Shown piece after piece: positions 8,986 to 19,646 of a DNA stretch of 64,000 bases. Every line of letters starts with the position of its first letter. The first letter of the stretch is position 1. Origin of the DNA: Frateuria hangzhouensis. Lineage in GTDB: Bacteria; Pseudomonadota; Gammaproteobacteria; Xanthomonadales; Rhodanobacteraceae. The stretch is taken from positions 116,711 through 180,710 of the forward strand of contig NZ_JAPMIU010000009.1 of assembly GCF_026410505.1 (NCBI RefSeq), given 5' to 3'. The position numbers were made by a program, and so were the translations under genes. Below the pieces are notes generated by a model. It saw only the letters and a list, made by a program, of their open reading frames with translations, was not told the origin of the DNA and made no database searches.

Positions 8986-9060
8986 TGCAGGAGCCGACTT
9001 GAGGGCGATGCTTTACGTCTTCGCGCCGCCGAAGGCATCCCCCACAAGTGGGCTCCTACG
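8986..9060. repeat. Inverted repeat, GTAGGAGC...GCTCCTAC family
   Basis: An imperfect inverted repeat with arms CTGCAGGAGCCGACTTGAGGGCGATGC and GCATCCCCCACAAGTGGGCTCCTAC around a GC-rich loop. Related copies lie at 25,824, 32,640 (half) and 53,486. This copy fills most of the gap between rlmJ and the DMT gene. Confidence 0.8.
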
Positions 9061-9085
9061 ACAGCCGCATGCAAAATGAGGTCGG

Positions 9086-10012
9086 CTAATCGGTGCTGTT
9101 GTGCGCTTCGCTCACGGCGAGCAGCTCCGGCTGCGGCGCTTCGCTGCACCGGCTCAGCCACGGATGCACGAACACCGCCGCCAGGATCACCGCCACGCCC
9201 AGGTAGAATGGCCAGGCCAGCTCGCGCTGTTCACCGAGCAGCACCACCGCCAGCACGATGGCGTAGACCGGCTCCAGGTTGGTCACCACCTGGGTGCCGA
9301 AGGCGCTCAGGTGGCGCAGCGCCACCAGCGCCAGCGCGAAGGGCAGCAGCGTGCAGCCGAACGCCAGCAGCACCAGCAGGGCCGCGTCGCGCAGGCCTGG
9401 CGGCGCGAACGCTGCGCCGGTATGCGGCAGCAATGGCACCAGCAGGGTGAGGAACACGGTGCCGGTGCCCAGTTCCAGGCAGGTCACGGTCAGCGGATCG
9501 CCATGCTCGACCATCCGTTTGTTGCACGCGCCGAACAGAGCCACCAGCAATGCCGAGGCCACGCCCACGACCAGCCCCAACAGCATCGATCGAGGCACAC
9601 CGCCGACCACCAGCGCCACCCCCGGCACCACCGCCACGCCCAGCAGCAGCTCGCGCGGGTCGAAGCGGCGGCGTGCGATCCACGGTTCCACGAAGGCCAG
9701 GAAGACCGGTCCCAACGCGATGCAGGTGGCGCCGACCGAGGCGTTGGAAAGCTTGATCGCCGCGTAGAAGGTCAGCCAATGCAGCGACACCAGCACGCCG
9801 ATGCCCGCATACGCCCAGCGCAACCGCGCCGGCATCGCGCGCAACCCGCGCCATACCCTCGGGGTCGCCAGCAGCGCCACCGCCACCAGCAGCATGCGCC
9901 ACCACACCAGCGCCGCCGCCGGCAGCGTGATCAGCTTGCCGAGGATCGCGGTAAAGCCCCACAACACCACGCAGAAGTGGATCTGCAGGCGGGCCTTGCT
10001 GATGGCTTGCAT
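9086..10012 (-). CDS. EamA/DMT family permease
   Basis: Inner-membrane drug/metabolite transporter of 308 residues with ten predicted membrane spans in two EamA repeats. Repeat 1 starts near FCVVLWGFTAILGKLI and repeat 2 near LLVALFGACNKRMVE. The start at 10012 (MQAISKARLQIHF) is chosen over 10042, whose extra residues MRPPPRATAP do not look like the family. Substrate is unknown; relatives export amino acids or other metabolites. No operon partner. Confidence 0.85.
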   Translation of the reverse strand: MQAISKARLQIHFCVVLWGFTAILGKLITLPAAALVWWRMLLVAVALLATPRVWRGLRAMPARLRWAYAGIGVLVSLHWLTFYAAIKLSNASVGATCIALGPVFLAFVEPWIARRRFDPRELLLGVAVVPGVALVVGGVPRSMLLGLVVGVASALLVALFGACNKRMVEHGDPLTVTCLELGTGTVFLTLLVPLLPHTGAAFAPPGLRDAALLVLLAFGCTLLPFALALVALRHLSAFGTQVVTNLEPVYAIVLAVVLLGEQRELAWPFYLGVAVILAAVFVHPWLSRCSEAPQPELLAVSEAHNSTD

Positions 10013-10120
10013 GGGGGCGGTCGCGCGTGGGGGAGGGCGCATTGTAGGCGGACGCGGGCTGGCGCGGTGGCCGCCTCATCGCGCCGGGCGACCCCAGGTG
10101 GCTGGCGGGGCCGCATCTGT

Positions 10121-10191
10121 GTAGGAGCGCCCCTGGGCGCGACCGTGGTGCCGTGGCCAAGCCACACGGTCGCGCCCAAGGGCGCTCCTAC
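10121..10191. repeat. Long inverted repeat, GTAGGAGCGCCC type
   Basis: A near-perfect inverted repeat with about 30-base arms: GTAGGAGCGCCCCTGGGCGC then GACCGTGTGG, with the complements. It is a relative of the GTAGGAGC repeats but with different arm interiors. It lies between the DMT permease and cyclophilin genes. Confidence 0.8.
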
Positions 10192-10269
10192 AAGAGCTTC
10201 GGATACGAGGCTGGAATCTTGTCCTGCTCGCGGAAAAGGGCGGAGCCCGCCGTGGCAGGTGCTACCGCA

Positions 10270-11181
10270 TTACTTCTTCACGCGCGAAGGAATGGCGATG
10301 CTGCACAGGTCGATCGCGCCGGCCGGGTTCGTGTAGAACGCGTCGCGACGATTGCGCTTGGCCTCGATCAGCTTCGCGAAGGTGGCGCTGTCGGTGCGCA
10401 GCACCTCGATCTTCGGGCGCTCCGCGGCGGGCAGGTCGGCGGCCAGGCGCACCGACTCGATCGGCACCCGTTGCGCCTTGTCGGCGTAGAAGCCCATCGG
10501 GGCCGGGCCGCGCGGCAGGCCCGACAGCAGTTCCATGCCGTCGATCACGCGCCCGGCGACGGCCAGGTTGCGGTCCAGCCCGCGCGGTGCCTGGCCGATG
10601 ATCGCGTACAGCGCACTGCCGTTGCCGGTGGTCGGGCCCACGTCGCGCGCCACGCCGACCGTGCCGTAGCAATGCGTGATCCACTCGCGGCCGCTGGCCG
10701 GGTCGCGCGCTACCGGGAAGCCTTCGGAGAAGCCCACTTCCTTCGCATACACGTCGCCGTCAGGCAGCGGCGTCCATTCCAGCTTCGGATCGATCGCGCG
10801 CGTGTACTCCGGCGGCAGGGTCTTCTTCGCGCTGCCCAGCGGCTTGATGTGGGCCTTGTCCTCGTCGTCCGCGGCCGGGTCGTCCCACTGGGTGACGAAG
10901 TTGTCCTGCACGCGCACGATCGCCAGCCCGTCGAAGTAATGCTCGTGCACCAGCGTGCGGATGTTGGCCGCGTGCAGCGGGGTGAAATCCGGCGCCAGTT
11001 CGATCAGCACGTGACCGCCGGGCAGCTTCATGTCGAGCAGGTTGGCCGGATCCGGCGTGCGCCATTCCTGCGGCGCCGATCGGGCCAGCAGCTCCTTGGT
11101 GGTGGGCGTGGGCTTGGCCTCGTCGGCCCATGCCGGCAGGGCGAGCAGGCTGGCGAGCGTGAACGCGAGGATCGTGCGCAT
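10270..11181 (-). CDS. Periplasmic peptidyl-prolyl cis-trans isomerase, cyclophilin type
   Basis: A secreted cyclophilin of 303 residues. The signal peptide (MRTILAFTLASLLALPAWA) is cleaved after AWA. The cyclophilin domain is long and has an insert: VLIELAPDFTPLHAANIRTL then NFVTQWDDP, with GNGSALYAIIGQAPRGLDRN as the active-site region. The domain is divergent and the C-terminal 70 residues are not typical of PpiA. The ATG at 11181 gives a proper signal peptide; a start at 11220 is rejected because it would bury it. Confidence 0.83.
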   Translation of the reverse strand: MRTILAFTLASLLALPAWADEAKPTPTTKELLARSAPQEWRTPDPANLLDMKLPGGHVLIELAPDFTPLHAANIRTLVHEHYFDGLAIVRVQDNFVTQWDDPAADDEDKAHIKPLGSAKKTLPPEYTRAIDPKLEWTPLPDGDVYAKEVGFSEGFPVARDPASGREWITHCYGTVGVARDVGPTTGNGSALYAIIGQAPRGLDRNLAVAGRVIDGMELLSGLPRGPAPMGFYADKAQRVPIESVRLAADLPAAERPKIEVLRTDSATFAKLIEAKRNRRDAFYTNPAGAIDLCSIAIPSRVKK

Positions 11182-11324
11182 GCGTGGGTCCCCTACAGAC
11201 ATGGATGAGGGACGAAGCATATCGGGTTGCCGCCGCCCATGCGGGCGGCGCCGAAGCCAGGTGCCGAACAGCGCCTGGCTGCTTTGGCTAGGATAGAAGG
11301 TCGCCTGATGCCCAAAGGGGGCCC

Positions 11325-14300
11325 ATGAAACCCGACACCATGCTCCTGCGCGAGCGCGCCGTGCGCGCCCTGGTCGCCGTCCTGCTGCTGCTCACGCTCG
11401 GCATCGACCTCGGTACGCCGCTGGGTTACGCCGTGTGGTGCCTGTATTTCGTCGCGACCGGGCTGACCCTGTTCCAGTCGCGTGTCCATGCGCCCTTCGT
11501 TGCGGCCGCCGCGTCCACGGTGTTGCTGGCGGTCGGGGCGATGTATTCGCCCGAAGGCCTCGGCTCGGTGCTGCCACTGGTCAACCGGGTGATCGGTGCG
11601 GCCAGTTGCTGGGCGATCGCCGTGGTCGCGTGGCAGGCGCTGCGCGCCAGGCACGCAGCGGCGCGGATGCTGTGGCTGCAGCAGGGCCAGAACGCTCTGG
11701 CCGTGGCGTTGCGTGGCGAGCAATCGCCCGCCGAGCTGGCGGCCAACGCGGTACGCGTGCTGTGCCAGGCGCTGGGTGCCCAGGTCGGCGCGGTGTATCG
11801 CCTCGATGGCGATCACCTGGTGCTGGCCGGTGGCGTGGCGCTGGCGGACGGCCACCCCGAGCGGATCGGCCGCGCCGACGGGCTACTCGGCGAAACCCTG
11901 CAGCAAGGGCACGCACGCCGGTTGGGCGACGTGCCGGCGGGCCACCTGCCGCTGTCCTCGACCCTGGGCCGCAGCGCACCAGCCGAGTTGCTGCTGGCGC
12001 CGATCACGGCCGACGACGCGCCGATGGGTGCGATCGAACTGGGGCGACTGGCACACGACGATCCGTTCGGTGCGGCCGAGGAACTGTTGTCCCGGAGCGC
12101 CGAGACCATCGGCGTCGCCATGCGCACGGCGATATACCGCCAACGCCAGGCCGAGCTGCTGGAAGAAACCCAGCGCCAGGGCGAGGAGCTGCAGACCCAG
12201 CAGGAAGAACTGCGCGTCGCCAACGAGGAACTCGAAGAGCAGAGTCGCGTGCTGCAGCAGTCGCAGGTCACGCTCGAATCCCAGCAGGCCGAGCTGGAGC
12301 AGACCAACGTGGCGCTGGAGGAGCGCACGCAGGACCTGGAACGCCAGAAGCTCTCGCTGCAACGGTCGCAGGCCGAGCTCAAACGCAACGCCACCGCGCT
12401 GGAGGCGACCAGCCGCTACAAGTCCGAATTCCTCGCCAACATGTCGCACGAGTTGCGCACGCCGCTCAACAGCTCGCTGATCCTGGCCAAGCTGCTGGCC
12501 GACAACAAGGAGGCGACGCTGACCTCCGAACAGGTCAAGTACGCCCAGGCGATCCACGCCTCCAACAACGACCTGCTGGCGCTGATCAACGACATCCTGG
12601 ACCTGTCCAAGATCGAGGCGGGCCACGTCGAAATCGCCGCCGAGCCGATCGCGCTGCCCGCGGCGCTGGAGCGCATGCGCGAAACCTTCGATCCGCTCGC
12701 GCGGCAGAAGGGCCTGGCGTTCGTCGCCGAAAGCCTGCCCGACGCGCCGGCGCAGATCACCGGCGACGCGCAGCGACTGTCGCAGATTCTCCGCAACCTG
12801 CTGGCCAACGCGATCAAGTTCACCGAGTCCGGCCAGGTTTCCCTGCGCGTCGAATGCGCGGCACCGAACCGCGTGCGCTTCGTGGTGTGCGACACCGGCA
12901 TCGGCATCCCGCGCGAGCAGCAGGACGTGATTTTCGAAGCGTTCCGCCAGGCCGACGGCAGCACTAGCCGTCGCTTCGGCGGCACCGGGCTGGGCCTGTC
13001 GATCTCGCGCGAGCTGGCCCAGCGCATGGGCGGCGATATCACCGTGCAGAGCGAACCGGGCCGTGGCAGCTGCTTCACGCTGGAGCTGCCGCTGGAAATC
13101 CGCGCCGAGTCCGTGCCGGCCCCGCGGTCGGGCGCCGCGCCCGCCGCTGTCCCGGCGATGCCGCCGGCAGGCGCGCCGGTGGCCGCCCCCATGCCGCTCG
13201 CCACGGTCGCGGAAGGCCGGCCGATCGTGCCGGACGACCGCGGCCGCCGCACCCGTCCGGGCCGGTTGATCCTGGCCGTGGAGGACGACCCCGTGTTCGC
13301 CCAGGCGCTGCTCGACCTGGCCCACGAACTGGATTTCGACTGCGTGGTCGCGGGCACGGCCGAGGAAGCGCTGCGGCTGACGCAGGAGTTCTCGCCCGGC
13401 GGCATCCTGCTGGACATCGGACTGCCCGACGTTTCCGGCCTGAGCGTGCTCGAGCGCCTCAAGCGCGATCCCCTGACCCGCCACATTCCGGTACACGTGG
13501 TGTCCGCGCTGGAACGCACCCAGGTCGCGCTCGAACTGGGCGCGGTCGGCTACGTACTCAAGCCGACCACGCGCGAGATGCTGGTCGACGCGATCCGGCA
13601 ACTCGAAGACCGCCAGCAGCGCACCGTGCGCCGCCTGTTGATCGTCGAAGACGACGCGCAGTTGCGCGACAACCTGAAATTGCTGCTTGCCCGCGACGAG
13701 CTGGAGATCGAGACCGTCGGCACCGTGGCCGACGCGCTGGCGCAGTTGTCCAGCGCCACCTTCGATTGCATGGTCACCGACTTGGCGCTGCCCGACGGCA
13801 CCGGCTACGACCTGCTCGAGCACATGGCCGCCAGCGACGCGGTCGCCTTCCCGCCGGTGATCGTCTACACCGGCCGCGCGCTGACCCGCGACGAGGAGCA
13901 GCAACTGCGGCGCTACTCCAGGACCATCATCATCAAGGGCGCGCGCTCGCCCGAACGGCTGCTCGACGAGGTCACGCTGTTCCTGCACAGCGTGGAAGCG
14001 TCGCTGCCGCCGGACCAGCAGCGCCTGCTGCGCCGTGCGCGCCAGCGCGATGCGATGCTGGACGGGCGCACGATCCTGCTGGCCGAGGACGACGTGCGCA
14101 ACATCTTCGCCCTGTCCAGCGTGTTCGAGCCGCTGGGCGTGAAGATGGAGATCGCGCGCAACGGGCGCGAGGCACTCGAGCGACTGGCGCAACGCGAGGT
14201 CGACCTGGTGCTGATGGACATCATGATGCCGGAGATGGACGGGCTGGCCGCCATGCGCGCCATCCGCGAACAACCGCAGTGGGCCAGCCTGCCGATCATC

Positions 14301-14429
14301 GCGCTCACCGCCAAGGCGATGAGCGACGACCGCGAGCGCTGCCTGGAAGCGGGCGCCAACGACTACATCGCCAAGCCGATCGACGTGGAAAAGCTGGTCT
14401 CGCTGTGCCGGGTGTGGTGCCCGAAGTGA
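11325..14429 (+). CDS. Hybrid histidine kinase: membrane sensor, GAF, kinase, three receivers
   Basis: A 1,034-residue sensor kinase. Several N-terminal membrane spans (about residues 12-110) are followed by a GAF-like domain (about 125-265), a long Gln/Glu-rich coiled coil (about 270-360), and HisKA with the phospho-His 375 in FLANMSHELRTPLNS. Next come HATPase_c (N box NLLANAIKFT, GTGLGLSI), an Ala/Pro linker, and three receivers with phospho-acceptors Asp697, Asp819 and Asp965. The stop overlaps the CheR start. The coupling to CheR and CheB suggests a methylation-like or phosphorelay network without a chemoreceptor. Confidence 0.92.
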   Translation: MKPDTMLLRERAVRALVAVLLLLTLGIDLGTPLGYAVWCLYFVATGLTLFQSRVHAPFVAAAASTVLLAVGAMYSPEGLGSVLPLVNRVIGAASCWAIAVVAWQALRARHAAARMLWLQQGQNALAVALRGEQSPAELAANAVRVLCQALGAQVGAVYRLDGDHLVLAGGVALADGHPERIGRADGLLGETLQQGHARRLGDVPAGHLPLSSTLGRSAPAELLLAPITADDAPMGAIELGRLAHDDPFGAAEELLSRSAETIGVAMRTAIYRQRQAELLEETQRQGEELQTQQEELRVANEELEEQSRVLQQSQVTLESQQAELEQTNVALEERTQDLERQKLSLQRSQAELKRNATALEATSRYKSEFLANMSHELRTPLNSSLILAKLLADNKEATLTSEQVKYAQAIHASNNDLLALINDILDLSKIEAGHVEIAAEPIALPAALERMRETFDPLARQKGLAFVAESLPDAPAQITGDAQRLSQILRNLLANAIKFTESGQVSLRVECAAPNRVRFVVCDTGIGIPREQQDVIFEAFRQADGSTSRRFGGTGLGLSISRELAQRMGGDITVQSEPGRGSCFTLELPLEIRAESVPAPRSGAAPAAVPAMPPAGAPVAAPMPLATVAEGRPIVPDDRGRRTRPGRLILAVEDDPVFAQALLDLAHELDFDCVVAGTAEEALRLTQEFSPGGILLDIGLPDVSGLSVLERLKRDPLTRHIPVHVVSALERTQVALELGAVGYVLKPTTREMLVDAIRQLEDRQQRTVRRLLIVEDDAQLRDNLKLLLARDELEIETVGTVADALAQLSSATFDCMVTDLALPDGTGYDLLEHMAASDAVAFPPVIVYTGRALTRDEEQQLRRYSRTIIIKGARSPERLLDEVTLFLHSVEASLPPDQQRLLRRARQRDAMLDGRTILLAEDDVRNIFALSSVFEPLGVKMEIARNGREALERLAQREVDLVLMDIMMPEMDGLAAMRAIREQPQWASLPIIALTAKAMSDDRERCLEAGANDYIAKPIDVEKLVSLCRVWCPK

Positions 14430-15262
14430 CGCGCGACCAGGAAACCGAACTGTTCGACATGGAAGTCCGGTTGCTGCTGGAAGCGGTGTATTTGCGTTAC
14501 CACTACGACTTCCGTGATTACGCGGTCAGCTCGCTGCGCCGGCGCATGCGCCACGCGATGGCGCGTTTCGATTGCGCGCGTCCCAGCGACCTGCAACATC
14601 GCCTGCTGCACGAGCCGGACCTGTTCGCACAGGCGCTGCAGTACTTCACCGTGCAGGTCTCGGAGATGTTCCGCGACCCGGGGTATTTCCTGGCCTTGCG
14701 CGAGCACGTCGTACCGGTGCTGCGCACCTACCCGTCGATCAAGCTGTGGGTGGCCGGCTGCAGCACCGGCGAGGAAGTGTGGTCGCTGGCGATCCTGCTG
14801 GCCGAGGAAGAGCTGCTGGAACGCGCGCTGATCTACGCCACCGACATCAACCCCGAGGCGCTGCAGGCCGCGGAGTCCGGCACCTTCGCGCTGGACCGCG
14901 TCGCCCAGTTCAGCCGTAACTACCTGGCCGCCGGTGGGCGGGCCTCGCTGTCGGACTACTACACCAGCGCCTACCAGGGCGTGGTGTTCGACCGCCGGCT
15001 GAAAAAGCAGGTGGTGTTCGCCGACCACAGCCTGGCCACCGATAGCGTGTTCTCCGAAGTGCACATGGTGTCGTGCCGCAACGTGCTGATCTATTTCAAC
15101 CGCGACCTGCAGGACCGCGCCGTGGGCCTGTTCCGCGACGCGCTGGTGCACCGCGGCTTCCTGGGCCTGGGCAGCAAGGAATCGCTGCAGTTCGGTACCC
15201 ACGCGCGGGAGTTCGAACAATTCGTGCCGGCCCAGCGGCTGTACCGCAAGGTGGCCGCATGA
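14426..15262 (+). CDS. cheR: CheR-type protein-glutamate methyltransferase
   Basis: SAM-dependent methyltransferase of 278 residues. The helical N-terminal CheR domain (residues 1-75) is followed by the SAM fold with VAGCSTGEEVWSLAIL near residues 110-125 and the acidic ATDINPEAL. The conserved SCRNVLIYFN motif lies near 215-224. A GTG at 14426 overlaps the upstream stop (GTGA); an ATG at 14459 is the alternative. No methyl-accepting protein lies nearby, so the target is unknown. Confidence 0.9.
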   Translation: MTRDQETELFDMEVRLLLEAVYLRYHYDFRDYAVSSLRRRMRHAMARFDCARPSDLQHRLLHEPDLFAQALQYFTVQVSEMFRDPGYFLALREHVVPVLRTYPSIKLWVAGCSTGEEVWSLAILLAEEELLERALIYATDINPEALQAAESGTFALDRVAQFSRNYLAAGGRASLSDYYTSAYQGVVFDRRLKKQVVFADHSLATDSVFSEVHMVSCRNVLIYFNRDLQDRAVGLFRDALVHRGFLGLGSKESLQFGTHAREFEQFVPAQRLYRKVAA

Positions 15263-15843
15263 CCGCCGTCACGGACCTGCGCCGGGATTTCGATGCGATC
15301 GTGATCGGCGCCTCCGCCGGCGGCCTGCGCGCCCTGCAGGAGCTGTTGTCGGTGCTGCCGGCCGACTTTGCCGTGCCGGTGCTGGTGGTGCTGCATCTGC
15401 CGCGCGATCGTCCCAGCCGCGTGCCGGAGCTGCTCGGCCAGTACTGCGCGCTGCCGGTGCGCGAGGCGCTGGACAAGCAGCCGCTGGAGCCCGGCGCCGT
15501 GGTGTTCGCGCCACCGGATTACCACCTGCTGGTGGAGGACGAAACCAGCCTGGCGCTGTCCGTGGACGAACCGGTGCTGTTCTCGCGCCCGGCGATCGAT
15601 CCGCTGTTCGCCTCCGCCGCGGCGGTGTTCTCGCGCCGCCTGCTGGCGATCCTGCTCAGCGGCGCCAGTGCCGACGGCAGCGAAGGGGTGGCCGCGGTGC
15701 GCCACGCCGGCGGCATCGCCTGGATCCAGCGTCCGGAGGACGCCGCCGCGCCGGTCATGCCCGCCTCGGCCCTCGCCCATGCCGGCGCCGACGCGGTACT
15801 GAGCTTGCAAGACATCTGTAATCGCCTGGCAGTCCCATCATGA
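15259..15843 (+). CDS. cheB: Receiver-less CheB methylesterase domain protein
   Basis: A 194-residue protein consisting only of the CheB catalytic domain. The catalytic residues are Ser19 (IGASAGG), His46 (VVLHLP) and Asp139 (SGASADGSEG). Classical CheB has an N-terminal receiver of about 120 residues, which is absent here, so control must come from elsewhere, perhaps from the receivers of the flanking kinases. It overlaps cheR and the next gene by ATGA on both sides. Confidence 0.9.
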   Translation: MTAVTDLRRDFDAIVIGASAGGLRALQELLSVLPADFAVPVLVVLHLPRDRPSRVPELLGQYCALPVREALDKQPLEPGAVVFAPPDYHLLVEDETSLALSVDEPVLFSRPAIDPLFASAAAVFSRRLLAILLSGASADGSEGVAAVRHAGGIAWIQRPEDAAAPVMPASALAHAGADAVLSLQDICNRLAVPS

Positions 15844-16979
15844 AACCATCCAGCGCAGACCCGGCCCTGGCTCCGGCGTCGAACGACGACAGGCCGCCGA
15901 CGGTCAATCTCCTGATCGTCGACGACATCCCCCAGAACCTGGTGGCGATGGAAGCGCTGCTGCGGCGCGAGGACGTGCACATCCTCAAGGCCGGCTCCGG
16001 TGCCGAGGCGCTGGAACTGCTGCTCGAACACGACGTGGCGCTGGCCCTGCTCGACGTGCAGATGCCGGAAATGGATGGCTTCGCGCTGGCCGAGCTGATG
16101 CGCGGCTCGCAGCGCACGCGCGACGTGCCGATCATCTTCCTCACCGCCTCGCCCAGCGACCCGGTGCGCTCGTTCAAGGGCTACGAAAGCGGTGCGGTGG
16201 ACTTCCTGCACAAGCCGATCGACCCGCGGGTGATCCGTGGCAAGGTCAACGTCTTCATCGAGCTGTACCAGCAGCGCCTGCAGCTGCGTGCGCGCAACGA
16301 CCGGCTGGAGCGCGCGCTCACGCTCAACGAAACCATGATCGCCGTGCTCACCCACGACCTGCGCACGCCGCTGTCGGTGATCACCCTGTGTGCCGATTCG
16401 CTGCGCCAGAAAGCCGGCGATGGCCCGCTGGGCAAGACCCTTGGCCACCTGGAAGCGAGCGCTCATCGCATGGCGCGCATGGTCGGGCAACTGCTCGACT
16501 TCTCGCGCATCCGCTCCGACGTACTGCAGCTGGAATGGCGCGAAGGCGACATGGGCGAGATCGCCCGGACGGCCGTGACGGAGCTGCGCCAGGCCCATCC
16601 GCAGGCGCGCGTGGAACTGTCCACCGAAGGTTCGCTGCAGGGCCGCTTCGATACCGACCGCATGGTGCAGGTACTGACCAATCTGCTCGGCAACGCGATC
16701 GTGCACGGCACCGACGAAACGCCGGTGCGGGTGGCGGTCGACGGTCGCGACGCGCGCACGCTGCGCATCGGCGTGCGCAATGCCGGGCAGGTGCCCGCGG
16801 AGCTGTTGCCGCGCCTGTTCGAGCCGTTCAAGAGCGCCCATCGGCGCAGCGATGGCCTGGGGCTTGGCCTGTACATCGTCGACCAGTTTGTCAGGGCGCA
16901 CGGCGGGCAGGCGAGCGTGGGCAATACCGAGGCGGGCGTCCTGTTCGAGGTGGCCATCCCGCGTGGCATCGGCGCCTGA
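15840..16979 (+). CDS. Receiver-histidine kinase fusion protein
   Basis: A 379-residue cytoplasmic protein with an N-terminal receiver (phospho-acceptor Asp72 in LLDVQMPEMDG) joined to a HisKA domain (His172 in VLTHDLRTPLS) and HATPase_c (NLLGNAIVHG, GLGLGLYIV). Such receiver-first kinases usually take phosphoryl groups from an upstream kinase. Here the three-receiver kinase of the same operon is the obvious partner, by inference. It starts with an ATGA overlap and closes the four-gene operon. A GGCGGCGCCGT hairpin follows at 16,987-17,015. Confidence 0.9.
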   Translation: MKPSSADPALAPASNDDRPPTVNLLIVDDIPQNLVAMEALLRREDVHILKAGSGAEALELLLEHDVALALLDVQMPEMDGFALAELMRGSQRTRDVPIIFLTASPSDPVRSFKGYESGAVDFLHKPIDPRVIRGKVNVFIELYQQRLQLRARNDRLERALTLNETMIAVLTHDLRTPLSVITLCADSLRQKAGDGPLGKTLGHLEASAHRMARMVGQLLDFSRIRSDVLQLEWREGDMGEIARTAVTELRQAHPQARVELSTEGSLQGRFDTDRMVQVLTNLLGNAIVHGTDETPVRVAVDGRDARTLRIGVRNAGQVPAELLPRLFEPFKSAHRRSDGLGLGLYIVDQFVRAHGGQASVGNTEAGVLFEVAIPRGIGA

Positions 16980-16986
16980 AACGGCC

Positions 16987-17015
16987 GGCGGCGCCGTACT
17001 TCACACGGTGCCGCC
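16987..17015 (+). terminator. Possible hairpin terminator after signalling operon
   Basis: GGCGGCGCCGT pairs with ACGGTGCCGCC across a seven-base loop, starting 8 bases after the stop. There is no T run, so it may be only a stabilising hairpin. Confidence 0.35.
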
Positions 17016-18289
17016 GCAGCCCCGGGTAAGCGGCAAGTTGTTCCCTTTTCGTGTGCTCGCCGCTTTACCGGGCGCGAACGTCGCATGGCGCGCCGGCTAA
17101 CCCATGCCGTGATATTCCTGCGCCGCAACGGACAGCGGGCGCGCCATGTGCGCCTGCCGCGCCGCGGCACGGACTTGCATTCGACGGGAAAGCGATCATG
17201 CGCATGCCAATCCTGACCATCGCGATGGCGGCCTGGGCACCGCTCACGCCGGTGCTGGCGGACGACGCCACGCCGTGGCCGACCAGCGTGACCTCGGACA
17301 GCGGCGTCACCGTCGGCGTCAAAGGCCTGTTCCAGTACGACATCAACCGGTTCGCCGATGATCGGTTGCCCGACGGCAGCGAGCGCTTCGAGGATGCACA
17401 TGCCTTGCGGCGCCAGGAGATCAACCTGTACGTCACGAAGAAGGGCGTGTTCACGGTCAACGCCGGCTACGACTTCCAGGCCGATGCATGGGTGGACAAC
17501 TACCTCGCCGCCGAAACCCGCGCTGGCCGTTTCCGCCTGGGCCAGTTCAAGACGCCGGTGGGCTGGGAGGATGGCAACACGTCCACCGGCAATCTCACCT
17601 TCCTGGAGCGCAGCCTGCCCGAGCAGGCGGTCTACGAGGGGCGCCGGGTCGGCATCGACTGGGTCTACCAGGGCCTCCCGCAATGGTTGTTCCAGGTGGG
17701 CTTTTTCACCCGCCACGATCTCAACGACGACGCGGCCGGCCGCACCTTTGCCGGCCGCCTGGTGTACAACCCGCCGCTGGCCGGGCACGACGTGGTGCAC
17801 CTGGGCCTGAGCGCCTCGCGCGAGCTGCGCGACGATCGCACCGGCCGCATCCGCGCACGTCCGGAAGTGAACCTGACGCCGGTGCGCCTGATCGACACCG
17901 GCACGCTCGAAGGCGTCGACCGGCTCGACCGGCAGGGCTTCGAGGCCGCCTGGATCCATGGCCCGCTGCTGTTGCAGGGCGAAGCGCTGGCATTGCAGGC
18001 GATCCGCCCCGCGGCGCGCGACTTCCACAGCCACGGCTACTACGTATCCGCCGCGTGGGCGCTGACCGGCGAGTCGCGCGGCTACAAGGCCGGTTCGATC
18101 GGCGGCATCACGCCACGCCGCGCTTGGGGCGCGCTGGAACTGGCCCTGCGCTACGCCACCTTGGACCTGGACAACGGCGCCGTGCTGGGCGGGCGCGAGC
18201 ACGACTGGACGCTCGGCCTGAACTGGTATGTCAACGACCACTTCAAGCTGCAGGCGAACCTCATCCGCGCCTTCAGCGACCGCGGCAAC

Positions 18290-19477
<1,188 letters not shown>

Positions 19478-19505
19478 GCGTCGGTTCCTCGGAAGGGAGC
19501 GAGGG

Positions 19506-19611
19506 CTCCCTCCCCTGCTTGCAGGGGAGGGTTGGGGAGGGGTGCTCTTCGGCTCTTTCGCCAGCTCGAACAACCCCCTCCCAGCCTCCCCCTGCAAGCA
19601 GGGGGAGGAGC
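19506..19611. repeat. Inverted repeat, CTCCCTCCCCTGC family
   Basis: Paired arms CTCCCTCCCCTGCTTGCAGG and CCTCCCCCTGCAAGCAGGGG lie about 60 bases apart, each itself a small palindrome at the TGCTTGCA/TGCAAGCA core. Similar elements occur at 24,475 and 54,722. This copy interrupts the cys operon between cysW and cysA. Confidence 0.75.
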
Positions 19612-19646
19612 AAGGGCGGGGTGCGGATAGATGGGGTGGCATGGCT

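Noticed and set aside
11435..14273. Long overlapping frames on both strands of the hybrid kinase gene
   Set aside because: These are high-GC shadow frames rich in Arg, Ala and Gly with no family features, while the forward frame has all kinase motifs.
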